A stretch of 64,000 nucleotides of DNA, taken from Ephemerocybe angulata (taxonomy: Eukaryota > Basidiomycota > Agaricomycetes > Agaricales > Psathyrellaceae). The translations under genes and the position numbers were made by a program. The notes beneath the pieces are model-generated. The model was not told where the DNA came from. It saw nothing but the letters and a program-made list of their open reading frames with translations, and made no database searches. Of the stretch, positions 11,406 through 22,564 are shown piece by piece (the first letter of the stretch is position 1; the number at the start of each line of letters is the position of its first letter). The stretch covers positions 744,001-808,000 of the forward strand of contig JAACJK010000057.1 in assembly GCA_013368325.1 (NCBI GenBank), read 5' to 3'.

Positions 11406-12010
11406 GCCTGAGTCAGCGTGCACTCAATAACATCACCCTTCTCCAACAACCTCAAATCCGCGCTCGTTTCACCCGTCAAAGTCACAATCTCCTTGCCACC
11501 CTACACATCCCAAAACTTCTCCTTCCGCTCCTTCACCCGCATATCATCTCCTGGTGCGACTCGATACACATCGCCCTATTCCGCTCACCCCTCGCACTCC
11601 AAAGCCTCATCAGGGCGAACTCCGAGTCAGCACAGACAGTGTTGCCACTTCCAGCCGGAGCGCCGATGAAGACGGTCTGGTCGGTCGTGTAGAGCACGTG
11701 GAAGACCTGCGTCTGCCTCTGCGCGTAGAACGACTTGAACTCCTTGTTATGGAGAGCAGTAAGGGGACGCGATTGGGGGCCGAAGAGGGGAGTGGGGGCG
11801 GGGAACTTCTGGGGAGGATGAAATGGTTGAATGAGATGCGGAGGCGGGTCTCGGTGTGCAGCCAGTTGCCGGAGATGAGAGAAAGGTCATGGTAGTACTT
11901 GGGGAGGGGGACAGCTTTGAACGGTCGTGACATTGTGCTCGTCTTGTGCATATCGCTGGCGCAAAACAAAGGTGTCTCGAGGCCTCAGTTGATCCCAGCC
12001 GGATTGCAGT
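11406..12010 (-). pseudogene. Brr2-like helicase fragment, piece B, with dead Walker A
   Basis: Minus-strand frames continue Brr2 past piece A. They read FVLRQRYAQDE-like sequence, a frame-shifted copy of the same Sec63/FN3 end, LTALHNKEFKSFYAQ, TQVFHVLYTTDQTVFIGAP, then AGSGNT in place of the helicase Walker A TGSGKT. FALMRLWSAR and, after another gap, EIVTLTGETSADLRLLEKGD follow. Loss of the Walker A lysine plus frameshifts make it non-functional. The overlap with piece A (both contain the LTALxNKEF region) shows the parent gene was sampled at least twice. Confidence 0.7.
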
Positions 12011-12599
12011 CGGATGGTCTAAGAGACGAATGCAGATTTTGTCGTGCATGAGGAAGGGGACGTGAGAGGACCGGCTGGGGAGGGAAGGGGTGAGTGTGCA
12101 GCCGATGGTGAGGTCCGGCTGGAGCTTGTGACAATGCTAGCCTCTTCCTGATAGTCTAAAGGGTTATTACTGGTAAATGGGTCGTCCTCACTGAGAGAAA
12201 AAACACACTTACAGCTGATCTCCGTCATCTGGTGCAAGAAATGCGGGCGCCTGAGACTCGCTCGCCTCATTGGGTTCCAATCTTCCCTCTAGAATTATCA
12301 TCTGTTCTCAATCCTCGGGTTTGCTGGGCAGACGTCGATGTATCCTCAGGCGAAGATCGGCCAAAAGTACGGAATGTGCTTCGCATTCTGCGTCATCGCA
12401 TACTTCTGTGGTCGACGGGCAAGCGGAGGGTTGAGAGGTATAGGAGGGCCAAGTTGTGATGACGACATGCGAGGTGCCGCTGGGTTCTGCGAGCGGCGCG
12501 CTTTGAGGCCATCGTGAGGGGGTAATTGAGGTACTGCTGGTGGTCCTGGGCGAAGTCCTGCTTGACGGCGGCCTCGAAGTTGGAGAGGATGCGGTTGTC

Positions 12600-15500
12600 A
12601 ACTGAAGGGTTCTGCCTGGAGGATCCTCAGGACAAGCGAAGAGATGGGTGACGAGCGCATAGACGCGCTATGCTCTCGTGACCGTAGAACGGATCCTGCC
12701 GAGTGGTGGGCGCTTGCGGTGCGGACTATCTCTAAAGTCAGAGAACGAAATAGACGCCCGAACAACGTGGAGACTTACCGTAGGAACCTGCTGTGCCATG
12801 CGACGGGGACCATTGGTGACCGGGAGGATGTTCGATGGGTGAGCCTGCTTGCGTTCGATGGTCTGCAGGGTGGAGGAAGATAGGTCAGCAAGTTGCATAG
12901 TGGAATAGACGGTCGTAATGAAGTGGGTGCAAATGGCATGATAACTCACCGTAGGAACCCGCTGTGCCATGCGACGGGGAGCATTGGTGACCGGGAGGAT
13001 GTTCGATGGGTGAGCCTGCTTGCGTTCTATGGTCTGCAGGGTGGAGGAAGATAGGTCAGCAAGGTGCATAGTGGAATAGACGGTCGTAATGAAGTGGGTG
13101 CAAATGGCATGATAACTCACCGTAGGAACCCGCTGTGCCATGCGACGGGGAGCATTGGTGACCGGGAGGATGTTCGATGGGTGAGCCTGCTTGCGTTCTA
13201 TGGTCTGCAGGGTGGAGGAAGATAGGTCAGCAAGGTGCATAGTGGAATAGACGGCCGTAATGAAGTAGGTGCAAATGGCATGATAACTCACCGTAGGAAC
13301 CCGCTGTACCATGCGACGGGGAGCATTGGTGACCGGGAGGATGTTCGATGGGTGAGCCTGCTTGCGTTCGATGGTCTGCAGGGTGGAGGAAGATAGGTGA
13401 GCAATTTGCATAGTGGAATAGACGGTCGTAATGAAGTAGGTATAAATGTCAGTTTGAGCAGACTGATGGTGTCTAAGCATAATGATATACTACATATTGC
13501 CGTGCAACAGCTGGTCCGTGGCGGGAATATATGTTGAACGGGTATAGGGTGACGGGATGAATGAGAGCAGAATACGACAACCATGGACAGAGAGGCGATA
13601 GCTGGCACAGACCGAGAGCCCGATAGAGCAGTGAGGTCAATGTCAGTGCTTTGACGGCAAGGCGAACTGACGGAGGTGAGGCGTTGGCGCCGTGGATCCG
13701 CGCACTGTCCGTTTCGAGGTTGAGAGGCGTCTGTGGCGAAGCTGATGAGGCAGGGAAGTCGTGTTGGAATGACTGGGGGACGGGGTGTTGATCTGAATGA
13801 GGGGCTTTCCACTGTTCTGATGACGAATTTTGGGAAGAATCGGGGCGAGTCGTCCAGGGGGATTGGCGATGTTGGCCGAAGCCGTGGACGGCAGTCGTGG
13901 TGCTGCTGGGTTCTGCGAGCAGCGCGCTTTGAGACCATCGTGAGGGGGTAATTGAGGTACTGCTGTGGTCCTGGGCGAAGGCCTGCTTGACGGCGGTCTC
14001 GAAGTTGGAGAGGATGGGTTGTCAACTGAAGGGTTCTGCCTGGAGGATCCTCAAGGCAAGCGAAGAGATGGGTGACGAGCGCATAGACGCGCTATGCTCT
14101 CGTGACCGTAGAACGGATCCTGCCGAGTGGTGGGCGCTTGCGGTGCGGACTATCTCTAAAGTCAGAGAACGAAATAGACGCCCGAACAACGTGGAGACTT
14201 ACCGTAGGAACCTGCTGTGCCATGCGACGGGGACCATTGGTGACTGGGAGGATGTTCGATGGGTGAGCCTGCTTGCGTTCGATGGTCTGCAGGGTGGAGG
14301 AAGATAGGTCAGCAAGTTGCATAGTGGAATAGACGGTCGTAATGAAGTAGGTGCAAATGGCAGGATAACTCACCGTAGGAACCTGCTGTGCCATGTGACG
14401 GGGAGCGTTGGTGACCGGGAGGATGTTCGATGGGTGAGCCTGCTTGCGTTCGATGGTCTGCAGGGTGGAGGAAGATAGGTGAGCAATTTGCATAGTGGAA
14501 TAGACGGTCGTAATGAAGTAGGTATAAATGTCAGTTTGAGCAGACTGATGGTGTCTAAGCATAATGATATACTACATATTGCCGTGCAACAGCTGGTCCG
14601 TGGCGGGAATATATGTTGAACGGGTATAGGGTGACGGGATGAATGAGAGCAGAATACGACAACCGTGGACAGAGAGGCGATAGCTGGCACAGACCGAGAG
14701 CCCGAGAGAGCAGTGAGGTCAATGTCAGTGCTTTGACGGCAAGGCGAACTGACGGAGGTGAGGCGTTGGCGCCGTGGATCCGCGCACTGTCCGTTTCGAG
14801 GTTGAGAGGCGTCTGTGGCGAAGCTGATGAGGCAGGGAAGTCGTGTTGGAATGACTGGGGGACGGGGTGTTGATCTGAATGAGGGGCTTTCCACTGTTTT
14901 GACGACGAATTTTGGGAAGAATCGGGGCGAGTCGTCCAGGGGGATTGGCGATGTTGGCCGAAGCCGTGGACGGCAGTCGTGGTGCTGCTGGGTTCTGCGA
15001 GCAGCGCGCTTTGAGACCATTGTGAGGGGGTAATTGAGGTACTGCTGTGGTCCTGGGCGAAGGCCTGCTTGGCGGCGGTCTCGAAGTTGGAGAGGATGGG
15101 TTGTCAACTGAAGGGTTCTGCCTGGAGGATCCTCAAGGCAAGCGAAGAGATGGGTGACGAGCGCATAGACGCGCTATGCTCTCGTGACCGTAGAACGGAT
15201 CCTGCCGAGTGGTGGGCGCTTGCGGTGCGGACTATCTCTAAAGTCAGAGAACGAAATAGACGCCCGAACAACGTGGAGACTTACCGTAGGAACCTGCTGT
15301 GCCATGCGACGGGGACCATTGGTGACCGGGAGGATGTTCGATGGGTGAGCCTGCTTGCGTTCGATGGTCTGCAGGGTGGAGGAAGATAGGTCAGCAAGTT
15401 GCATAGTGGAATAGACGGTCGTAATGAAGTAGGTGAATGGCAGGATAATACCGTAGGATGCTGTGCATGTGACGGGGAGCGTGGTGACGGGGGAGTCGAT

Positions 15501-16600
15501 GGGTGAGCCTGCTGCGTTCGATGGTCTGCAGGGTGGAGGAAGATAGGTGAGCAATTGCATAGTGGAATAGACGGTCGTAATGAAGTAGGTATAAATGTCA
15601 GTTTGAGCAGACTGATGGTGTCTAAGCATAATGATATACTACATATTGCCGTGCAACAGCTGGTCCGTGGCGGGAATATATGTTGAACGGGTATAGGGTG
15701 ACGGGATGAATGAGAGCAGAATACGACAACCGTGGACAGAGAGGCGATAGCTGGCACAGACCGAGAGCCCGAGAGAGCAGTGAGGTCAATGTCAGTGCTT
15801 TGACGGCAAGGCGAACTGACGGAGGTGAGGCGTTGGCGCCGTGGATCCGCGCACTGTCCGTTTCGAGGTTGAGAGGCGTCTGTGGCGAAGCTGATGAGGC
15901 AGGGAAGTCGTGTTGGAATGACTGGGGGACGGGGTGTTGATCTGAATGAGGGGCTTTCCACTGTTTTGACGACGAATTTTGGGAAGAATCGGGGCGAGTC
16001 GTCCAGGGGGATTGGCGATGTTGGCCGAAGCCGTGGACGGCAGTCGTGGTGCTGCTGGGTTCTGCGAGCAGCGCGCTTTGAGACCATCGTGAGGGGGTAA
16101 TTGAGGTACTGCTGTGGTCCTGGGCGAAGGCCTGCTTGACGGCGGTCTCGAAGTTGGAGAGGATGGGTTGTCAACTGAAGGGTTCTGCCTGGAGGATCCT
16201 CAAGGCAAGCGAAGAGATGGGTGACGAGCGCATAGACGCGCTATGCTCTCGTGACCGTAGAACGGATCCTGCCGAGTGGTGGGCGCTTGCGGTGCGGACT
16301 ATCTCTAAAGTCAGAGAACGAAATAGACGCCCGAACAACGTGGAGACTTACCGTAGGAACCTGCTGTGCCATGCGACGGGGACCATTGGTGACCGGGAGG
16401 ATGTTCGATGGGTGAGCCTGCTTGCGTTCGATGGTCTGCAGGGTGGAGGAAGATAGGTCAGCAAGTTGCATAGTGGAATAAACGGTCGTAATGAAGTAGG
16501 TGCAAATGGCAGGATAACTCACCGTAGGAACCTGCTGTGCCATGCGACGGGGAGCGTTGGTGACCGGGAGGGTGTTCGATGGGTGAGCCTGCTTGTGTTC
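12600..16600. repeat. Left tandem array: about 1.08-kb units with a 171-bp internal minisatellite
   Basis: Equivalent points fall at 12601, 14025, 15107 and 16174, giving units of 1,424, 1,082 and 1,067 bp and a final partial unit. The 342-bp excess of the first unit equals two extra copies of a 171-bp subrepeat. Subrepeat counts per unit, outer to inner, are 4, 2, 2 and 2. Each subrepeat looks like an 84-nt exon (28 codons, TIERKQAHPSN...QQVPT on the minus strand) followed by an 87-nt intron with GTGAGT at the donor and CTGCAG at the acceptor. Long open frames in these units recur because the sequence recurs; they are not independent genes. Confidence 0.9.
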
Positions 16601-17300
16601 GATGGTCCAGGTGCCAAGTGTTGAAAGGGATAGGAGGGCGAAGTTGTGATGAGGACATGTGAGGGGTGGTTTGCTGTGGTACTTGTGGAGGCTGAGGGAT
16701 ATTCAGAGGTTGCTGAGATCCTTGCATGGGAAGGCAGGAGATATCATGGCCAAGGAAGCATGGTGTTCATGTCCTGCTGAGCCTGGTGCTGCTGGTGAAC
16801 GGCGAACTGCTGCCGCTGATGTTGCTGGGCCACTAGTTCCTCTGCTGCTGAGCATGAACCTGGGCCAGCTGCACCATTCGCACGGCGTTGACGAACATAT
16901 CGTTCAACCGGGTTGTCTCCGCCAACATTTGCCGAAGCTCTGGCGAGGAGACCTAGATGCGACGGTTGTTCGACATCACGGTATTCCACTGGTACTGATT
17001 AGAGCAAGCCTAGATAACAGACTGTCAAAAATGGCCAGATGACCCTGAGGAAATACTGACCATAGCCACCAGTTTCCTGATAACCTCTTCTTGCTTGACG
17101 AGGGCGTAGAACAAGGGGAGCTTCCCTTCCATGTCGGATACTAACGGAAAAAGCTGCTTCAACGTTGAATCATACGCTACTCGCTGGTCAGGAGGCACCT
17201 CATGCGAAGGCATGTTAGGGAGCGCTGGAGGATATCATTCAGAACGAAACCAGTTGGGAGAATGAAGGAGACTCACAGATGCATTTGAAATCCAGCTTCA
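16600..17300 (-). pseudogene. Gln/Pro-rich protein fragments, left copy
   Basis: Read on the minus strand this holds Gln-rich stretches (QQPLNIPQPPQVPQQ and a QHQRQQF run) and a more conserved-looking exon at 17025-17213: VPPDQRVAYDSTLKQLFPLV then KLPLFYALVKQEEVIRKLVAMV. The intron borders look credible but the surrounding frames are broken. The style resembles large Gln-rich chromatin or Mediator-associated proteins, possibly a SWI1-type protein, but I cannot name the parent gene. An almost identical mirror copy lies at 36717-37417. Confidence 0.4.
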
Positions 17301-18576
17301 CTCTTTCAAGGCCATCTGCATCTGTTCCCTCGAAGGCCTACGACACCCATCGCGAAGCGTTGATGATTCCAGGCTGAATCTGCCTGTTCGGCATGCGCTG
17401 CATACGCTGATCCGGTATCTGTCCAGGCAGGGCCCCAGCAGGAGCACGAGGCGCTTGAGAACCTCCTGGAGCGCCGTGGAGACTCCCGCCCGGTGAGCTG
17501 CGACATCTGCCCGTTATTGGGGACGCCGTTCCCTACATGACCTCAGAAGTTGACTTGATCCTGGCATGCGCTTGGTAAGGGTGTTCAAGGAACCCGGCCC
17601 CCAGCTAGTGAGGGCCGGTGACGAAGATGGGGTCCATCGAGGAGCGTAGCCGGTGACGAAGATGGCGGCCGATCGAGGAGCGTATATTGGCTCTGCGTTC
17701 GTCGGTGACATGCAGGGGATGGGGCAGGATGTCTTGGCGTCCATTCCAGTGAACTGAGGAAGATCGCGAGCGCTCGTGTTGGAGATGAAAATGCAGAGAA
17801 AGAGAACCAGTCGTAAGATCGGGATGGAGTTGGGTCGTGGTCGGAAGATAGTAGCGTCGAGGAGGCCGATAATGAGGTAGGTGCCGATGGACAGTGAATA
17901 AACAAGTGCAAGAGTAAAATACACAGTATCACGATGCGCGGTCGAAAGGATGGTTTGCGTTCTCGACGAGGTAGGCTGGGGGTGTCGACCCTGAAGGATA
18001 GTTGTCAAGCTATCTGCGAAGCTTTCGAGGTCTGGTACACGGAGGTGAGGACAAGAAAGTGCCGCTGCAACAAGACGAGGCACGCACTCATGGTAACTCC
18101 ACCCACCAAAGGGATCCCGGAGATGTAGCGCCTCAAGCTACTTGCTGAGGGTCTTGCATCGGTGTCGGGTCCAGTCTAGAGTACCAACCACAGTCCGGAG
18201 TCCATCATCCAAGCGGTCGGTGCAACCTCCGTATCCGGGTCGTTGTGGAGGGAATCGAGGCAGGCCTAACCAGCACTCAGATTCGCGACGATGGCCGGGG
18301 ACGTGCAGCACGGCTGCAGGAAGCAGAGGGCAGATGGCGGACCGTAGGAGGGAGAACGCGCGTCGCTGGCGCTGCGTTTTGGCCTACAGCAAGGTCCTGT
18401 CGATAGCCGGGGGGGATGGAGTAGATGAGGAATGCGTAAATATACAGTGCGATGAGCGGAAGAGTCCGTAATAAGTCAATGCAGTGGGGAATGCCTGTCT
18501 CGCAGGAGGTCGTGTAGTCGTCTGAGTATTATAAGCCGTCAGGGAGAGGAGGAAGGGGAGCCCAGGGACGCCAGAC

Positions 18577-18824
18577 TTGAGTCCCAACTCGAGTTGCTCC
18601 TTGACGGTCTCGAGATAGCGGATTTGGCCAGTAACTGAAGAAATGGTAAGTATATATGAAGGGGATGAACGGGCAAACAGACGTACCGCGCTCGAGCAGC
18701 GGAACCTTGCTCGACTTCTGGTTAGAGGGTGGAGAGTGTCCTTGAGCCGTCACGGAGCTCGTCGCGCCTCCTCTGCTCAGACTCGATGCGCTGCTTGCGA
18801 ATGGTCTCTCGGCGTCGATCTTCA
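18577..18824 (-). pseudogene. bHLH transcription factor fragment, left copy
   Basis: This is the mirror of the right-arm copy at 35193-35440. It has a basic region (ETIRKQRIESEQRRRDELRD), then helix-loop-helix residues SNQKSSKV(P)LLER in a different frame, and after an intron QIRYLETVKEQLEL. Two small deletions between basic region and loop put the parts in different frames. It differs from the right copy by a Pro for Ser change after KV. No activation domain or start codon can be tied to it. Confidence 0.75.
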
Positions 18825-19233
18825 GCAAGAAATACGGGTAACTCACGAGTCGTTCGGACGACAAGCGTTGTTCATGACCTGCCCAAATGGTGGTTGACCG
18901 GTTATCACAGCGCCAAAGGTTGCGCCCCCGTTGGCGCCTTGCGGTTGTCCCATGAGCGGGGCGCCAGGGCCACGTTGCGGTATTGGCTGTTGCTGATCCG
19001 ATCGCTGGGGAAGTCCGGCCTGGTGGTTGACTGGCGTCTGAGGTTTCATGACAGAGGGGTTACCACCTCGGGATGGGACGTCGCCGCTCCTCCCCGGTGC
19101 CATCCATTGTCGAAGGGTTGGGCAGGATCGCCTTGCGTGGTCCAGCTGGTAGCAGTACCACTATCTCTACCACTGACTATGTGAGAAGAATAAATCAGAG
19201 AATGAACCACAAGTATATCAAAGAGGCGGCTAC

Positions 19234-19888
19234 TCACAGGTATTGGGGGTTCTGAGCCGCCACAATCTGAATCGCGTTGACCATCTTATGTAGAATCTCC
19301 TTCTTCTGAGTTACTGAAGTGCTGAGATGCTTCAGGCGCTAGGCTGTTTCGTTGGGTATCGGTGGCACGCTGCGGTGGCTTGCAGTTTGATGTTGTGAAT
19401 CACATTCTCCTCGTTCTGAATCGCAATTTGAAGTTGACTAGCGTGCTCCTGGAGTTCCAACACGTTCAGAGTACGCTGGCGCATCTGATTAGGCTGGTTC
19501 GCGAGCATCTGACTGGACATGTTCTGGGGCATGACGGACATGGATGACGGGGTTAGGGGGAAGTGATGGGGAGCCGCGGCGCAGGACGTCATTCGAGGAG
19601 AAGACCGGGGGACGAGTAGCTCATGCCGTTGTTCATGAATGGCGGTTGTTGCTGGTGCTGGGGCGGTGGTTGGTCAGGTCGTTGAGGTATCTGAGGGGGC
19701 TGGATAAACTTGGCGAAGTTCATGGAGGAGTTGTTTTGGTTGGCCATGAGCATGTCGAGTTGTCGCTGATTAGAGGGCTGTAGGCCTTGGAGGAGATTCG
19801 TCCTCCCATATTGGGCACACCGGCACCCATGCCAAACGGCATTTGCTACGACGCGGGCCATGTTTTGCTTCCTCATAAAGTCGTTCAT
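19234..19888 (-). pseudogene. Gln/Asn-rich protein fragments, left copy
   Basis: Minus-strand frames read MNDFMRKQNMARV, QPPQIPQRPDQPPPQHQQQP, SVMPQNMSSQMLANQPNQ and, after a shift, NVLELQEHASQLQIAIQNEE and KEILHKMVNAIQIVAAQNP. They look like successive parts of one Gln-rich nuclear protein, but the frames are disjoint. The parent gene is not recognised. The mirror copy in the right arm is 34129-34783. Confidence 0.4.
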
Positions 19889-20953
19889 CTAGAGCAGAGA
19901 AATCAGTACGATATTGATGATATTTTTAAGTAGATTGCGCGGCATCATCGATAAGCAGACCCAGAGGAGACCTAGACGGTCTCCTGGCTCGAGAAAGATA
20001 GGGTAGTGACGGAGGGAGGGTGACTGCGCGGAGGGAGTGGCAAAGAACGCGAATCCAGGGGTGCTGGAACCACCCCGCAGCGCCCCAAATATGTATTCCG
20101 TGGTCACGTCGGGCCCATCGCTTGAGAGCGCACGGACCGAGGCAGGGTAGTGCGGAGATGCTCACCTGAGCTTGTGGGGGAGCAACGCCGGCACCGCTGC
20201 ATGTTCTAAACGACGGCTCCATCTAGTTCTACCAAGAGGCCGGGGAAACTTGAACCGGGGTGCGAGTCCAACGGCTGTTGTTGTTGTTGCCGCTGCTGCC
20301 GTTTATTGATGCCTGTGGACAGCAGCTCCACCTGCTGAGAAGGTCCCTCGTTGGGTCACTGAAGGGATTGAAGCACTGAGAGGATGCTCAAGGGCTGATA
20401 GTGCAAAGCGTATCCGGGCTTCAGGGACGTGGCCGAACTATAGGAGGCATAGGGATGTAGACTGTCGGGAGAGTGGTGGTGGGGTCGAAGGGAGAGAGGC
20501 TCCCAGCGTTGTGGCTAATCAAGACGACGAGGGAGAACCGAGCGGGAGCAAGCAATCCGTCTGAATGAAACATGCAAAATGAAGGTCACCAAACGAACCC
20601 CGGATATCGAACAAGAACGTACCGGTACTTTCAAAGTCATCCAAAAAGGAATGATGCGATAAGAAGAGGTCATGACCTGCATGTATGGATCGTCAGATGG
20701 CTGTCGGAAGGAGTATATTATCTTGGAACACACCTCAGAGCTGCCGATGTCCTAGATCCCGGATATCAAAGGTAATCCGTGTGCTTACTGACCCTTGACA
20801 TCAGCCTCGCCACTCAAGGCAAGGTATTTCAGTCTACAGCCAGCGCAAGGCAGCCCAGGCGCAGGCGCACACCGAGATGAGGTTGGTTGGCACACACGTC
20901 TCGATTCCCAACCACCATAGAAAGCTTAGTCGTCAACTGGCCTTGACATCCAG

Positions 20954-20974
20954 TCTTACCGGATCACGGTAAGA
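20954..20974. repeat. 8-bp perfect hairpin in the left arm
   Basis: TCTTACCG and CGGTAAGA face each other around a 5-nt loop. The hairpin sits in a stretch of about 65 bp that has a diverged direct copy about 150 bp further out in the arm. The mirror hairpin is at 33043-33063. No function can be assigned. Confidence 0.5.
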
Positions 20975-21423
20975 CATATCAATCTAGAGCCAGCGCTCGA
21001 AGCAGTAGCAGTGGTGGCGGATATCCTGGTTGCTATTGAGATCGTTTGACGAGAATGCGGCAACCAAAGCCGCAATCCCTAGTGAATAGTGCCACTCCAA
21101 TAGCTCCCACAGGGTCGGTCCCTCCTGGCGGCGAGGAATAGAAGGGTAGCAGGGAGAATGACCAGTTCAAACGGTAGCGTTGATGTTCAAAGTGCAAAAG
21201 CCTCAGGCGCCCAGTTCCCGATCGGGCTGTGCCGCTTGCGGGGTCTAAATTGGGAAGTATAGTCACGTGTCATCCTTTTTCGGTGGCTGCAACCCTGATC
21301 TCAAAACTTTAAAGTACTTTCCAGAGAGCCCTGCTCAAAATCGTCTCAGCTCCCATTCTACACGTTGGCGCTTCATACCTTGTCACATTACTTCTGAGTC
21401 CCCGGTTTCAACTTCCTTGAAAC

Positions 21424-22564
21424 ATGACTCCCACTCTCTCCTGGCTCAACGAACGCATTCAGCCCGTCCCCACAAGGTCGAAGAAGAAGCGAGGGAGAAG
21501 GAGCGACGATGCATACCTCCGTCGAAGAGAAAAGGCGGCGGTCGCCATGCAAAAGAAAGCGAACTTTAGTGCGTGCAAATATACTTCTCTGACTCAATAG
21601 TGCATCGCAACTTGATTGACACACCTTTCGAAGACGTTCTTACCCTGACCAAATATCCCACCGAATTCCTCAAGGTTCAAATCAATGGGAAGGCTGTCAA
21701 AAAGCGCGTCAACCTCCTCTGGCCTAAGTTCAATCCCACGAATCTGCCATCGGCACCTTCGAACGGCACCTACATCGTCGATTTGCATGAAGACGTCCTG
21801 AAGACTTTACCGAACGACCATCCCCGTCGCATCGTTATTCGTAGCGATCGTATTATATCTCCTTCGACTTCCAGTAGACTCCTGGCACTTTGGGATACGA
21901 TGCTAGCGGCTGGCTTGAAGCTTCCGGACGAACGCGTTGGTAACCGGTCTGTCGACACATCTCTCCATGTCGGTACTTGGCACCTCAGCGCCCGGCAGCC
22001 GATGATCACCAAGGACACCCGACAAGAGGATCCCCATCTACGACACTTGATGGGGAAATTCGTAAGCATCATTCGCGATGAAGTTGCTCCTGCTATTGCA
22101 AAGCTCCAGAAATTGTGGTGCTCGGCAACGTGGAAAAAGCTACAGCGGTGAGATCCTGTTCAATGCATATCTGGCTTCGGCGACTGACGTCCTGTCCCAG
22201 AGCCCGCCAGTACGTCAAGGCGAGGGTCCGGGATCCACATGGTCAGTGGCCGCTAGTCGATTTTGGCGGTGCATTTTTTGCTGTCGCTGTGAAGGAAGGT
22301 TCAAGCGAAATTCCACACATTGACTTCAATGATCACCCCTTATCAATGACTTGGCTTGTGGCACTTGGAGATTGGGAGGGAGCTGAGTTCTCCTTACCGC
22401 AAATTGGGTGTAACATACCAGTGCGTCCCGGGCAAGCCTTGGGGGCTATGACAAGGCGATTGGTTCATTGTGGGACACCTGTGACGGAAGGAAGGCGATT
22501 GGTATTGACGATGTTCACCGACAATACGCTCATAAAGCACAGCGAGGCCTCCACGAGTAGTTAG
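21424..22564 (+). CDS. TET/JBP-like 2-oxoglutarate/Fe(II) dioxygenase
   Basis: The ATG at 21424 opens a basic first exon to 21568. Exon 2 runs 21634-22147 (or from 21601 if a shorter, 32-nt intron is used; both keep the frame) and exon 3 runs 22201-22564, after a 53-nt intron with a CTGAC branch-like site. The preferred model is 340 aa. The C-terminal half shows the double-stranded beta-helix pattern: HID at about residues 259-261 (iron-binding His and Asp), LGDWEGAEFSLPQIG, IPVRPGQALG, LVHCG with the distal His at about 309, and EGRRLVLTMFTDN with the 2-oxoglutarate-binding Arg at about 318. This layout resembles the TET/JBP-like oxygenases expanded in Agaricomycetes, which oxidise 5-methylpyrimidines in DNA. 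That substrate is inferred from family resemblance. All metal and cosubstrate ligands are present. It is the first gene inside the spacer, 241 bp from the left arm. A generic prolyl-hydroxylase-like fold is the alternative. Confidence 0.65.

Larger units (their letters stand above)
7815..21183. repeat. Left arm of the giant inverted repeat
   Basis: This arm is the reverse complement of 32834 to about 43395. The inner end is sharp: left sequence ...gcgttga ends at 21183 and right tcaacgc... begins at 32834. From 21183 out to about 15,600 the two arms pair base for base with no indels (left + right = 54017). This holds for every matching open frame I compared, for example 20515-20733 with 33284-33502 and 15882-16100 with 37917-38135. 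Only scattered substitutions are visible, such as 17125 against 36892. Beyond that, tandem-unit numbers differ. Past about 12.5 kb the arms are recognisably homologous but diverged, and 9.4-12.0 kb is largely unmatched on the right. Confidence 0.95.

Noticed and set aside
13288..14025. A 245-codon open frame that recurs six times across the two arms
   Set aside because: It recurs because the 1,082-bp unit recurs. It crosses the exon/intron borders of the 171-bp subrepeat in a different phase and has no recognisable motif.
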